This document shows positions 23,989 to 37,060 of a stretch of 64,000 nucleotides of DNA, one piece after another. Each line of letters starts with the position of its first letter. Positions within the stretch are counted from its first letter, which is position 1. The stretch is from Cannabis sativa (taxonomy: Eukaryota > Streptophyta > Magnoliopsida > Rosales > Cannabaceae). The stretch lies in the NCBI RefSeq assembly GCF_029168945.1, contig NC_083608.1, positions 13,472,136 to 13,536,135 on the forward strand. The letters are read 5' to 3'. The notes under the pieces are model-generated. The model did no database searches. It was given only the letters and a program-made list of their open reading frames with translations, and was not told the origin of the DNA. A program made the position numbers and the translations under genes.

Positions 23989-24185
23989 TGTTAGTGAAGT
24001 AGCTAGTTAGGTGTGTCAGTTGGCTGTTATTTTACTGTAACTATATTCTGTTACTTACAACTACTTTCAGTTGCATTCTGTTTGTACCTCTTTCCCTTTC
24101 TCTTGATGTAGATATACTGAGCTTGAGCTACATTAATGGACAGAGAGTTTATACTCCTCATTCAATTCTTTCTCTCTGCCTAACA
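23989..24185 (+). repeat. 5' LTR of element E (197 bp)
   Basis: TGTTAGTGAAG...CTGCCTAACA with TG/CA ends, immediately followed by a perfect primer-binding start. Its partner is missing, so the left border relies on the TGTTA terminus. Confidence 0.75.
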
Positions 24186-24196
24186 TGGTATCAGAG
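24186..24196 (+). promoter_or_regulatory. Primer-binding site of element E
   Basis: TGGTATCAGAG begins at the first base after the LTR and is the standard complement of plant initiator tRNA-Met. Confidence 0.85.
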
Positions 24197-24291
24197 TAGT
24201 CTTTTTTTTCCGCTTCCGCGTTCATTGTCTATATCTTCGTATCTGTCATAGTTCGATCTCAGCTTTGTTGCTTCTCTCTATATTTGTGGAT

Positions 24292-24951
24292 ATGACGACT
24301 ACTTCATCTTCTCCGGCCATGACCGGTGCTTCTGCGGCTCAGACTTTGTTTCAACTTGTGGTTTTCTCCCACAAACTCTCTGTTAAACTCGACAACCACA
24401 ATTTCTTACTTTGGAGGCCTCAAGTCCTCTCAATGATTCGTGGCCATCAATTAATCGATTATATCTCTGATGATGTCGATCCTCCTCCAAAGTTCCTTAC
24501 TGAGACTGATCAGCATGCTAAACGTATCAATCCGCTGTACTTGCAATGGGAGCAGCAAGATCAGCTCCTATACTCATGGCTTCTCTCGTCGATGTCGGAA
24601 GGAGTCTTGACTCGAGTTGTTGGAAACGATACCTCTACACAAGTTTGGAAAACACTTCAGGTATATTTTGCGACACAGACTTCTGCTAAAATTGATCAAT
24701 TTACCAATCAATTGTCGACGATCAAGAAAGGATCGCTTTCTGTTAATGATTACTTGTTGAAAATCAAGACAGTCGTTAATCGACTAGAATTGTTGGTCAT
24801 CATGTCACTGTTAAAGAACACATTTCTGCGATCTTTAAAGGCCTGCCTTCTGATTATGATACCTTCATAATATATGTTAACTTACAAAATTAACCATATA
24901 TTGTCGCTGAAATCGAGTCACTTGTACTCTCTCAAGAGCATCGTATGGATA
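24292..24951 (+). pseudogene. gag: Copia gag of E, 5' part
   Basis: Particle protein of a copia element. ATG 24292 (MTTTSSSPAMTGAS) is preferred to the upstream in-frame start because copia Gags begin with this type of Ser/Thr-rich leader. Residues 40-60 give the KLDNHNFLLWRPQVLSMIRG signature of the gag region in this copia lineage, then the UBN2-like helices. The frame shifts near 24795, and a stop near 24884 follows in the continuing frame. The gene is then cut at 24951 by element B and resumes at 44641. Confidence 0.88.
24947..24951. repeat. Target-site duplication of element B, left copy (GGATA)
   Basis: The same GGATA follows LTR4 at 44636-44640. The pair shows that 24952-44635 entered E as one insertion. 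Confidence 0.9.
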
Positions 24952-26806
24952 TGTTGGGTTTTATGCCCTAAATAAAACTCATTTCATATAATCAGGTTTA
25001 CTTATTAATAAAGATCAGAAATAACATTTTATGTTGCATGATTCACATGATTTATTTCATGATTATATGTACATAATGTATGAATTCCATTTAAGTCCAG
25101 AACATATGTGTTTGTTAAAGATTATTGTGTTGTCAGTACAGTGGAATATAATCTTTATTATATGTTCAAAAGTTTATTCCCTGATTTGTCGGAACACTGG
25201 ATTTAGACTGACATGGTATAATCAGCGATAGGTATTCTTACACCTTGGAAAAGTGTTATGTCATTTCCAGGACATTGGCAAAGTTTACCAGTATCGGATG
25301 TATGGAGTATACATCGGAAGGGACCGATATTGAACTTTGATTAGATATATTAAAATTTACCGTAATATCTATTCAATTCAATATCACCTGTTGATCCTAG
25401 ATCAAATGATCTTAATGCTGGTTAGGTTCAATCTCAAGAGTATTATCCGTGTTCTTTGATTTGTTAGTTAAGCCTACTTTTGACAGTCTGGGTGATACGT
25501 ACATTTTGGGAACACGGTTATGCAATTGAGTGGGAGCGCTAACATAAATATGGAATCTATAGCTTCTATCTGGCAAATAGAAGTAAAGGATGATTTCCTT
25601 CGAGCTTAACCAAACGAAGATAAATGGTGGAGATCTCATTTCACTTAGGTGAAATATCATTTATACAGGGTTAAGTATTTTAAGGATAAAATACATTGAA
25701 GGTGTAGCGGTAACAGTAGTGCCTTTTCAATGTAGATCATCTATATAGAGGATCATTGATCACATTAGGGTTATAACAATGGATAACTAATTACGTGTCT
25801 ATATCGTGGAACATATAGAGCGTTCTATATGGCTGAGAGTGCAATTCCAAGTTCTAAGTGTGGATTCAATGAGGAATTAATAAGTTAGAGAATTTACTTG
25901 GTAAATTCGGTTCAACTTATTGGAAGCTCGGTTATATAGACCCATGGTCCCCATACTAGTTGAGACCATACTTCTTGTAAGACTCAGTTAATTGATTTTA
26001 ATTAATTAATTAAAATTCTAAAAGTTAGACTATGACTACTTTATGAATTTTCACTAAGCAAGGGTAAAATAGTAAATAGAGAGTTTAAAGGATATATTTA
26101 TTAATTGGGAAACTTTGATTAGTTTTTATTAATAAATAAAATGAATGACATTATATTATTTAATAATTAATTATAGTTATTAAATAATTAAATTTGACAT
26201 TTATGAAGTTGAAAGAGAGAATTGGCAATTTTGAGAAAATGGGAAACTAGAAATGATGAAATAGGAAAGTTTGAAAAGTGGAAGGATTTGTTTTCCTCAA
26301 TGAATGGCCGGCCACTTAATGCTTCTATTTCTCATTTTATTTTTCAATTTTAAATGCCAAATAATTCAACTTTAACCCTATGTGGTATTCTATAAATAGA
26401 AGGTAAAGGCTTTAGTTTTGAGACACACACTTTACAGTTTATTCTCTCAAACACTATGAAACCGCCACTCTCTCTCTTTCTTTCTTCTCTGTTTTTCGAA
26501 TTCTCTTGAGTGATGAGTAGTGCCCACACACATCAAGTGGTACCTCAATTATAGTATGTAAGACTATGGAAATTTTGCATCAAAGAAGGAGAAAAGAAGA
26601 TCCAGGTTCAGATCTTGGTGATGCTCTGCTACAGAAAGGAATTAAGGGCTAGAGATCTGAACGGAAGGAGTCATAATATTCCGCTGCACCCACTGTAAGG
26701 TTTTCTAACTTTATATGTGTATATTTTCATTGTTTTAGAATTCATATTAAGTTGTTAATCCAACATACATGATAGTAAATAGATCCTGGTAAAATAATTT
26801 CCAACA
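24952..26806 (+). repeat. 5' LTR of element B (LTR1)
   Basis: TGTTGGGTTTTATGCCC...CCAACA, 1855 bp, with a TATA box TATAAATAG at 26391-26399. The promoter segment (about 26030-26500) is unlike that of A and C, whereas the outer parts match C. Confidence 0.9.
26391..26399 (+). promoter_or_regulatory. TATA box of the B LTR
   Basis: TATAAATAG, 415 bp before the LTR end. The same box is in LTR4 at 44220-44228. Confidence 0.65.
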
Positions 26807-26808
26807 AC

Positions 26809-26826
26809 TGGCACCAGAGCCATGGT
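26809..26826 (+). promoter_or_regulatory. Primer-binding site of element B
   Basis: TGGCACCAGAGCCATGGT, two bases after the LTR. It is like the initiator tRNA-Met complement except at the fourth and sixth bases. Confidence 0.75.
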
Positions 26827-29800
26827 AATGATTTACTTTCATGTAATATGAATCAAAACGATGATTGATATGTTTATGTGTTGATTTGGATGGTTTCATG
26901 TGGTTTATGTGTTAGTTGATGAATGTATATGTTGTACAGTACCTTTTTCCATGAAAAATATTTTTTCGATTTTTGAAAATATTTTATTTGGATTCCTTGT
27001 GAAAAATTAAGCAATTTTGTTTTTTACGGAACTTGATTCCGATGAAAAACGAAAAAGATATGAATTTTTGAAAATCGGGATTTCATGGTGTCGAGGGTGG
27101 TGCTCATGCGCACCAGACCCTCGGACACCTTCCCTTTCCGCGCGCGTGACTAGCCTTGAGGACCATGCAGCACGCCCGTGCGTCTCGCCCAGGAACCCTG
27201 CAGCCCGCCGAGATTTCTCGGCAGATAGGGCTGCTCTCCACCTGCTCCGCGCGCGTTTTGGGTGTCATGCAACCTATTTTGGCTGCACTTGCAGCCTACT
27301 GGCTGCAAAAACCCAAAATTGCGATTTTTGGGATTTTTTCCCAAAAATCCAATTTTTTCATGGGTTTGTTTCCAAAAATTCATTTTTCCTTTTTTAAATA
27401 TTTCTAAATTGAAATGTTTCCAATTTTAAATATTTTCAATTTGGAATTTTTCTAATTTTAAATATTTCTATTTTGGAATGTTTCCAATTTTAAATATTTC
27501 CTATTATGGTCATATTTAAAATTTTGTTAACTTCTTTAATTTATTTATTATTTAATTATAAGATTAGATATTTTGATATTTAAGATATTTTAATTTAAAA
27601 GATAACCTTGTCTTTGTATTTAAAATATTATATTAAAATTATCTTATATGATAAATTAAATAATTAATAAATTTGAAATTAACATAGATATTTTTATAGA
27701 TATACTTACCATAATGTTTTTCAAATTCAAAAATTTGTTATTTTGTTAAATATTTAATTATTTATAAATTATAAGTTTAAAAATGATATTTTTTCTATAT
27801 ATATCATTTTTTCCTTATTAGAAATTTATAAATCATATCTTAAATATTTAAATAACATAGATATTTTTGTAGAGATTTGAATATTGCTTAATTTGAGATA
27901 TTTTGACATATAATTATGGTAATTATTATTCATTTATTATTTTATTCCTAAAATAATAATTATCTAACCAAATGTATTTTAAAATTGGTTTATTTTATTA
28001 AATTATAAGATCTGAAAGTGATATTGGAGATTCTTTCCTTTCAAATTATTGATCTTATTAGATATTTAATTTAATTTGATTCAAATAAACCTAGATATTT
28101 TAAAACTAGTTTCCTTTACTTGGTTAGTTTAAGAATAATAATTTAATTATATTAATATCTTATTTCACATCTGTTACATGGACAATGTTTATTTATATTG
28201 TTTATTCAAAAAAAAATTTTTAACAAACCTATTATTTATCTGATCTAAATTGCTATGATTAACTTGTTGACAGATCCAATGATCTGATTTTAATCATAGT
28301 CCAATTGTCAATAGATCTTATAAATAATTTGTAATAGGTAAATTTTGTACTTCTTTCATCTGTGGAAACCTAGTAACATGATAGGGCCCATCCAAATCAT
28401 TTGACCTGTGTGAGCCTATATGTTTGCTTTTGGGCTTAGATGCATATAGGAAGCCCATTTAAGTTTTTACTAAGTAAATGGACTAGGTTGCTAAAATAAA
28501 TTTTGACATAAGGAAATTTATTTAGGCCGAATTAGAATTAGGCTTATTCAATGAATAACAATTGTTTATTTTAAGGTTAAATTCCTCTCTTTTGGGCTTT
28601 GTGTGAGAGTTGGGGACCAATAGAAGTGGGTACGACATACTGAACCCATTTCCCCCTCACATGAACTACCCCAATTGTGAAGGCCCATTTGCCTTATTTA
28701 AATAATTGTATTAGGTTAATTATATTAGTCTAACCTAATTAAAATTGAATTAGCAACATAATTAACTTTTAAAATATATGAAATTTATTTTTCATTGTAA
28801 TATTTTAAAGTTAATTTTAGAAAAACACTTAGTTAATGATATATATTCTAGATAATTATTTTTAGTACTAATTATTAAATATTAAATAGGAAAATATCAT
28901 AGATTGTGAAATTAATTGTTTCCTAATTAATTTTGGTACAATCTAAGTTTAGTATATTTTCCTAGTATTAAACTAGAATTAATAATTAAGTTTCCTTTAT
29001 ACTTATTATTTATTTCTTGAATTTAATACATTTAATTAAATTGAAAGTTTCAATATTTAAGTTGATTTTTTAATCATGATACTTAAATAATGTTATTTTC
29101 ATGTTATTTAATTAAAGTTGAAAATTATCTTAAGTTTGGAATCTTATTTCAGAATAACTTAAAGCTGAATAATTTTCAAAATATATTTTATTTTATTTTA
29201 TTAATCATTTTCCCAAAATTTCGAAATTACATTTCTTTAATGTAGAAATTTTGAATTTTAGTTGAAAAAAAGATTAAAGTTGAAAATTATTTATTTTGGA
29301 CCAACTTAAATCAATGACTTTTTCATTTAATGATTAATTAAAATAAATGAACTAAAATATATTATAATTAGAAATTGAATTGATTAGTCTATGAAAGTCT
29401 AGATAGATATTATCTGTTTTGCTTGAAGTATTTTTCTAGTGATATTTAATTAAATAGAAAATTAATATTTAAGTTGATTTTTTTTAATCATGATACTTAA
29501 ATATTTGAAATTTTTCTTAGAGATCTAATTAAATAGGAAAATTATATTTTTTGTTGAAAGTTAATTTTTATTAATTTTGGGCCAACATAAAATTAGAATA
29601 ATTTTCCAGGATTTATTTTTATTTTATTTTAAAGCATTTTCGAAAGTAGTATTATTATACAGTTCATTTTTCGAAATGCAATATATATTTATAGAAAATT
29701 AAATTTGAGTTGTAAATTAATTTAAATTAATTTTGAAACAACTTAAATTGAATAATTTTCTAAATATTTATGGAAATTATTACTAAGATGAAAATAATTC

Positions 29801-29964
29801 ACGTTATTTTCATATTCATCTAAGTATAATTTATAAATATTAAATTAAAATTTATATTTACAATTTTTCATTCTTAATTTGAAATTTTAATTAAATAAAT
29901 ATATATTTAAAATAAATATTAGAAGAAAATACAACCCTTCATTAAATAATGAGCTTTATTATTA
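26827..29964 (+). other. AT-rich leader of B with GC-rich island
   Basis: Untranslated leader as in A. A GC-rich island at about 27085-27310 (several CGCGCG runs) is sharply bounded by AT-rich DNA. The frames 27017-27397 and 27156-27407 in it are compositional. From 27330 the sequence is over 80% A/T by eye. The block near 28570-28690 with GGGTACGACATACTGAACCC is shared with A and C. Confidence 0.75.
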
Positions 29965-30345
29965 TAAGGATATTCGATCTCCATTGTTGGTTTTACATAG
30001 CTATTGTTTTAGTGAGTAATCCTCCCTAATGGAGGAACGTTCATTAGCAAGTTAGCACCGTTTAATCTCGAAAGATAAGTAATCTTGTAAGTTTTTTATA
30101 TAGTTTATGATCACCCTAATGGTGGCGACTGTATAAAACTTTCAAGAATATGAAACAATGGTGGAAGCTCATAAGATAGAATAGCCTTGACTCTCGCCTA
30201 AACGGGACAACGCGGATTCACATCTTGATCGAATAAAAGGTTGCTAGAATGTTGATCATTTTAAATGAGCTGACAACTCTATTCAATGAATGGTAGCTTT
30301 GACTCTCGCCTAAACGGGACACTGATATCAGTTTGTTAAAAACCT
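29965..30345 (+). other. Hairpin block 1 of element B leader
   Basis: Same as A 5985-6360: stem-loops at 30021-30035 (CCTCC-CTAAT-GGAGG) and 30112-30124 (CACC-CTAAT-GGTG), and two TCTCG-CCTAAA-CGGGA hairpins at about 30193 and 30306. Confidence 0.6.
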
Positions 30346-30479
30346 TGGAAATTATTTAAGATTGTATGTTTTAGTATTTTCACTTGTCATTCCTACTTGC
30401 TATATGCTTTCATAATTTCTGAATTGTGTATGAATTTGTATTGAACCATGTTATTTTCTGTTATTAAATTGTAGTTTAA

Positions 30480-30960
30480 TTTCGAATCTTCATTGTTGGT
30501 CTAACTTGGTTTGTTTTTCTAATGAGATAAATCCCTAATGGATTTTCACCATTAGACTAACATAGTATTGTTAGATCTCGAAAGATAAATATTGTATATT
30601 CAACATCTAGCTGTTCATCAATTGATGACACCTTAGACTAGTATTTTACAATATGAAATAAGAAGATTGAATAAATAAGATTACTTTGACTCTCTCTAAT
30701 CGGAGCATCATTGGATTCTTATTTAAAACGAAATTATCCTAATTCCTCTTAGCTTGTTCATTTCGAATTAGCTTCATGACATATCATAGGATGAATGGTC
30801 TATAAATCATATAAAGTCTTATTTTCTCTTAAGAAATTAGATGACGCATATGATTGATTATATTCCCGAAATTCTATCCCAAAATGATATAAATCCTCAA
30901 TCTTAGATATCTCCTACTTGTATAGGCAAATCATAGAGTTAGATTAGTAGTGGTGGTACA
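30480..30960 (+). other. Hairpin block 2 of B, diverged duplicate of block 1 in place of gag
   Basis: Begins TCGAATCTTCATTGTTGG like block 1 (TCGATCTCCATTGTTGG) and shares ATCTCGAAAGATAA, the hairpin series and the spacing, at much lower identity. The hairpin at 30529-30545 is AAATCC-CTAAT-GGATTT, TCATC-AATT-GATGA follows near 30614, and CTCT-CTAATC-GGAG near 30695. A's gag occupies the corresponding position. Confidence 0.55.
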
Positions 30961-31039
30961 AGAAAGAATTACTAATTATACAGTTACACTTTCACAAGTG
31001 TTTCATAACCATTTTCTTTCAATGGATTTAAAACTGTAT

Positions 31040-31796
31040 GACTTTAGTATTCTGTGACCAGAATCCACTTGCACTATTCTAAGAACTCTTTGTTGTAACT
31101 AAAAGATACAAACACATTTTATAAATCTATGGCATTTGTATCTTGTTCATAGTGGTTTTGACAAGATCATTCTCTCCAAAGAGTTAATATGCCTATATCC
31201 ACTTAAATTAAGTTCATCTCATTCGCAGATGGATGTACATTCAGGGATGGATATGAGTTTTCATTGTATTCTTAAAACGATCACTCTAGATTTTACCTTA
31301 TGCAAAAGAAATTTGAAATGTTTGAAAAATTTCATGAATTTCTAGCAATGGTAAGTGGTTAAAGATCTTGCGAACTGATAGGGGTGGAGAAAAATTTAGT
31401 AGATATGCAGTTCAAAGATCATTAATTTGATTTTGAATTATATCCAAATTTACCTCCCCAGAAATTCGAGTTACATATTGATGATTAGTTACTAGTAGTT
31501 GCCTAAATCCTTCGATGGTAATAAAATTTCAGAATGATGCAATGGTTGTATACTTAATGTAAATCATTACTAGATTCATGGATGACCTAATCGAAATCTT
31601 AAGAAAAGCTAGAACTGCTAACCTTGGTTTGCATGTTTGTTAGCTATTCTAATAAGTGATTAGGGGTGGATCATCCCATAGTCATTAGATAAGAAAGTGT
31701 TTGTTTAAACAAATACTACTTTTCTAAGAAAATGACTAAGTCTTAAAATAAAGTAGCAAATAAAGGAGATATTTAATTTTTCTTGATTCCAAAACT
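31040..31796 (+). pseudogene. Decayed pol of B, upstream part (integrase side)
   Basis: 31136-31345 keeps LVHSGFDKI, recalling the L-x-H-x-GF motif of the copia GAG_PRE-INTEGRS region. Near 31376 a CTGATAGGGGTGGAG stretch encodes the DRGGE integrase motif. The rest is frameshifted. Confidence 0.5.
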
Positions 31797-31801
31797 GTTA
31801 T
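31797..31801. repeat. Target-site duplication of element C, left copy (GTTAT)
   Basis: GTTAT also follows LTR3 at 41684-41688. The flanks, joined across C, align with C's own uninterrupted interior at about 38520-38545. Confidence 0.88.
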
Positions 31802-33722
31802 TGTTGGGTTTTATGCCCTAAATAAAACTCATTTCATATAATCAGATTTACTTATTAATAAAGATCAGAAATAACATTTTATGTTGCATGGTTCACATGA
31901 TTTATTTCATGATTATATGTATATAATGTATGAATTCTTTTTAAGTCTAGAACATATGAGTTGGTTAAAGAATATAGTGTTGTCAGCACAGTGGAATATA
32001 ATCTTAAATTATATGTTCAAAAGTTGATTCCCTGATTTGTCAGAACACTAGATTTAGACTGACATGGTATAATCAGCGATAGGTATTCTTACACCTTGGA
32101 AAAGTGTTGTGTCCTTTCCAGGACATTGGCAAAGTTTACCAGTATCGGATGTATGGAGTATACATCGGAAGGGACCGATATTGAACTTTGATTAGATATG
32201 TTAAAATTTACCGTAATATCTGTTCAATTCAATATCACCTGTTGATCCTAGATCACATGATCGAAATCCTGATATGGTTAGGTTCAATCTCAAGAGTGTT
32301 ATTCGTGTTTTTTGATTTGTTAGTTAATCCTAATTTATGGTCAGGGCAATACATACATTTTGGGAACACGGTAGTGCAATTGAGTGGGAGCGCTAACATA
32401 AATATGGAATCTATAGCTTCTATTTGGCAAATAGAAGTAAAGGATGATTTCCTTCGAGCTTAGCCAAACGAAGATAAATGGTGGAGATCTCATTTCACTT
32501 AGGTGAAATATCATTTATACAGGGTTAAGTGTTTTAAGGATAAAATACATTGTAGGGTGTTACGGTAATTTAATCCCTGTACAGTGTAAATCATCTATAT
32601 AGAGGATCATTGATCACATTAGGGTTATAACAATGGATAACTAATGACGTGTCTATATCGTGGAACATATAGAGCGTTTCTATATGACTAAGAGTCCAAT
32701 TCCAAGTTCTAAGTGTGGATTCAATGAGGAATTAATAAGTTAGGGAATTTACTTAGTAAATTCGGTTCGACTTATTGGAAGCTCGGTTATATAGACCCAT
32801 GGTCCCCATACTAGTTGAGACCATACTGCTTGTAAGACTTAGTTAATTGATTTTAATTAATCAATTATAATTCTAAAAGTTAGACTATGTCTACTTTATG
32901 AATTCTCACAGTTTAAGGATGAAATCGTAAAGAAAAGGGTTTCTAGGTTTAATTATTAATTAAGAGACTTTGTATGTCTAATTAATAATTATTTTAAATG
33001 ACAATATTATTTAATAATCTATTTTAGTTATTAAATAATTAGTTTTGGCATTTAAATGATTAGAATTGGAAAAATGGCATTTTTGGAGAAATTGAAATAA
33101 AATTGAGGAAACTGCAAAATCCAAGTGGGGCCCATATCACCCTATGGCCGGGACCTCTTTGCTTGTTTTCCCAATTATTATTTTCAATTTTAATTGTCAT
33201 GTAATTGCTAATCAAAACCTAGCTATAATAGGAAAGTGGTGGATCACACTAAATAAGGCAGTTAATCAATTACACAGTAAAAGAGGAAACTTTTTATTTT
33301 GAAAGTTGTGCTCTCCCTTCTCCCTATATATAGCAGCCCTTGTTCTCTTCTCTTGGTCATCATATGAAGCCATAAGCCACGAAATTCAAGAGAGAAAAAG
33401 AGAGAAAAATTCGAAATCCTTGTGAGATGAGTAGTGCCCACACGCATCAAGTGGTATCTCAATCATAGTATGGAAGACTATGGAAATTCTACATCAAAGG
33501 AGGAGAAAAGAAGATTCAGGTTCAGATCTTGGTGATGCTCTGCTACAGAAAGGAATCAAGGGCTAGAGATCTGAACGGAAGGAGTCATATTATTCCGCTG
33601 CACCCACTGTAAGGTTTTCTAACTTTATATGTGTTTATTTTCATTATTTTAGAATTCATATTAGGTTGTTAATCCAACATACTTGTTAGTAAATCTAGAT
33701 CCTGGTAAAATAATTTCCAACA
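31802..33722 (+). repeat. 5' LTR of element C (LTR2), mosaic
   Basis: 31802 to about 32890 and about 33425-33722 match the B LTR. The middle 530 bp, containing the TATA box (TATATATAG at 33325-33333), match the A LTR instead. Confidence 0.9.
33325..33333 (+). promoter_or_regulatory. TATA box of LTR2
   Basis: TATATATAG. In the sister LTR3 the same site reads TATCTATAG (41287-41295), a change that could weaken it. Confidence 0.6.
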
Positions 33723-33724
33723 AC

Positions 33725-33742
33725 TGGCACCAGAGCCATGGT
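33725..33742 (+). promoter_or_regulatory. Primer-binding site of element C
   Basis: TGGCACCAGAGCCATGGT, identical to that of B. Confidence 0.75.
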
Positions 33743-36694
33743 AATGATTTACTTTCATGTAATATGAATTAAAACGATGATTGCATGTTTCTGTGTTGAT
33801 TTGGACGGTTTCATGTTGGTTTATGTGCTTATGTGATGATTGTTAATGTTGTACGAAATTTTTCCATGAAATATATGTTTTCAATTTTTGAAAATATTTT
33901 ATTTGGATTCCTTGTGAAAAATTGAGCAATTTTCGTTTTTACGGAACTCGATTCTGATAAAAATTCAGAAAGATATGAATTTTGGAAGATTGGAAATCAT
34001 GGTTCTTTTGCATACGGCCTATCTGTGATTCCCCACAAATTGCAAATTTTTGAGGTTTTTTCCCCAAAAATCCAATTTTTTCATGGGATTGTTTCCCAAA
34101 ATTTATTTTTCCAATTTTAAATATTTCTAAATTGAAATGTTTCCAATTTTAAATATTTTCAATTTGGAATTTTTCTAATTTTTAAATATTTCTATTTTGG
34201 AATGTTTCCAATTTTAAATATTTCCTATTATGGTCAGATTTAAAAATTTGTTAACTTCTTTAATATTTATTTATTATTTAATTATAAGATTAGATATTTT
34301 GATATTTAAGATATTTTAAATTAAAAGATAACTTTGTCTTTTTATTTGAAATATTATATTAAAATTATCTTATATGACAAATTAAATAATTAATAAATTT
34401 GAAATTAACATAGATATTTTTATAGATATACTTACCATAATGTTTTCAAATTCAAAAATTTGTTATTTTGTTAAATATTTAATTATTTATAAATTATAAG
34501 TTTAAAAATGATATTTTTTTGTATATATCATTTTTTCCTTATTAGAAATTTATAAATCATATCTTAAATATTTAAATAACATAGATATTTTTGTAGAGAT
34601 TTGAATATTGCTTAATTTGAGATATTTTGACATATAATTATGGTAATTATTATTCATTTATTATTTTATTCCTAAAATAATAATTATCTAACCAAATCTA
34701 TTTTAGAATTGGTTTATTTTATTAAATTATAAGATCTGAAAGTGATATTGGAGATTCTTTCCTTTCAAATCATTGATCTTATTAGATATTTAATTTGATT
34801 CAAATAAACCTAGATATTTTAAAATTAGTTTCCTTTATTTGGTTAGTTTAAGAATAATAATTTAATTATATTAATATCTTGATTCACATCTGTTACATAG
34901 ACAATGTTTGTTTATTTATATTGTTTATTCAAAACTTTTTTTAACAAACCTATTATTTACCTGATCTAAATTGCTATGATTAACTTGTTGACAGATCATG
35001 ATCCAATGATCTGATTTTAATCATAGTCCAATTGACGATAGATCTTATAAATAATTTGTAACAGGTAAATTTTGTACTTCTTTCATCTGTGTAAACCTAG
35101 TAACATGATAGGGTCCATCCAAATCATTTGACCTGTGTGAGCCTATATGTTTACTTTTGGGCTTAGATGCATATAGGAAGCCCATTTAAGTTTTTACTAA
35201 GTAAATGGACTAGGTTGCTAAAATAAATTTTTACATAAGGAAATTTATTTAGGCCCAATCAGATTTGGGCTTATTCAATGAATAACAATTGTTTATTTTA
35301 AGGTTAAATTCCTCTCTTTTGGGCCTTGTGTGAGAGTTGGGGGCCTTAGAAGTGGGTACGACATACTGAACCCAGCTCTCCCTCACATGAACTACCCCAA
35401 TTGTGAAGGTCCATTTGCCTTATTTAAATAATTGTATTAGGTTAATTATATTAGTCTAACCTAATTAAAATTGAATTAGCAACATAATTAACTTTTAAAA
35501 TATATGAAATTTATTTTTCATGTAATATTTTAAAGTTAATTTTAGAAAAACACTTAGTTAATGATATATTCTAGACAGTTATTTCTAGTACTAGTTATTA
35601 TTTCTAATATTAAATAGGAAAATATCATAGATTGTGAAATTAATTGTTTCCTAATTAATTTTGGTACAATCTAACTTTAGAATATTTTCCTGGTATTAAA
35701 CTAGAATTAATAATTAAGTTTTCTCTTTACTTAATTATTTGTTTCTTTAATTTAATACATTTAATTAAATTGAAAATTTCAATATCTAAGTTGATTTTCA
35801 TCATGATACTTTAATATTGTTATTTTCATGTTATTTAATTAAAGTTGAAAATTATTTTAAGTTTGGAATCTTATTTCAAAGTAACTTAAGTTTGAATAAT
35901 TTTCAGAATATATTTTATTTTATTTTATTAATCATTTCCCAAAATTTCGAAATTACATTTCTTTAATGTAGAAATTTCGAATTTTATTTGAAAAATAGAT
36001 TAAAGTTGAAAATTATTTATTTAATTTTGGACCAACTTAAATCATTGATTTTTTCATTTAATGATTAATTAAAATAAATGAACTAAAATATATTATAATT
36101 AGAAATTGAATTAATTAGTTTATGAAAGTCTAGATAGATATTATCTGTTTTGCTTGAAGTATTTTTCTAGTGTATTCAATTAAATAGAAAATTAATATTT
36201 AAGTTGATTTTTTTAATCATGATACTTAAATATTTGAAATTTTTCTTAGATATTTAATTAAATAGGAAAATTATATTTTTTTTGTTGAAAATTAATTTTT
36301 ATTAATTAATTTTGGGCCAACATAAAATTAGAGTAATTTTCCAGGATTTATTTTTATTTTATTTTAAAGCATTTTCGAAAATGCAATATATATTTATAGA
36401 AAATTAAATTTGAGTTGTAAATTAATTTAAATTAATTTTGAAACAACTTAAATTGAATAATTTTCTAAATATTTATGGAAATTATTACTAAGATGTAAAT
36501 TATTCACGTTATTTTCATATCGATCTAAGTATAATTTATAAATATTAAATTAAAATTTATATTTGGAATTTTTCATTCTAAATTGGAAATTTTAATTAAA
36601 TAAATATATATTTAAAATAAATGGATTAAAATAAATATTAGAAGAAAATACAACCCTTCATTAAATAATGAACTTTATTATTATAAGGATATTC
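33743..36694 (+). other. AT-rich leader of C
   Basis: Colinear with the B leader from about 27330 on. The GC-rich island is replaced by a short junction near 34000-34060. No coding frame. Confidence 0.75.
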
Positions 36695-37060
36695 GATCTC
36701 CATTGTTGGTTTTACATAGCTATTGTTTTAGTGAGTAATCCTCCCTAATGGAGGAACATTCATTAGCAAGTTAGCACCGTTTAATCTCGAAAGATAAGTA
36801 ATCTTGTAAGTTTTTTTTTTATATAGTTTATGCTCACCCTAATGGTGGCGACTATATAAGACTTGCAAGAATATGAAACAATGGTAGAAGCTCATAAGAT
36901 AGAATAGCCTTGACTCTCGCCTAAACGGGACAACGCGGATTCACATCTTGATCGAATAAAAGGTTGCTAGAATGTTTGACATTTTAGATGAGCTGACAAC
37001 TCTATTCAATGAATGATAGCTTTGACTCTCGCCTAAACGGGACACTGATATCAGTTTGTT
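36695..37060 (+). other. Hairpin block 1 of element C
   Basis: Stem-loops at 36740-36754 and 36835-36847 and the two CCTAAA-loop hairpins near 36915 and 37027, as in A and B. Confidence 0.6.

Noticed and set aside
27017..27407. Overlapping ORFs on both strands in the GC-rich island
   Set aside because: They arise because stops are rare in CG-rich DNA. No domain is seen, they end at the AT-rich border, and C lacks the region.
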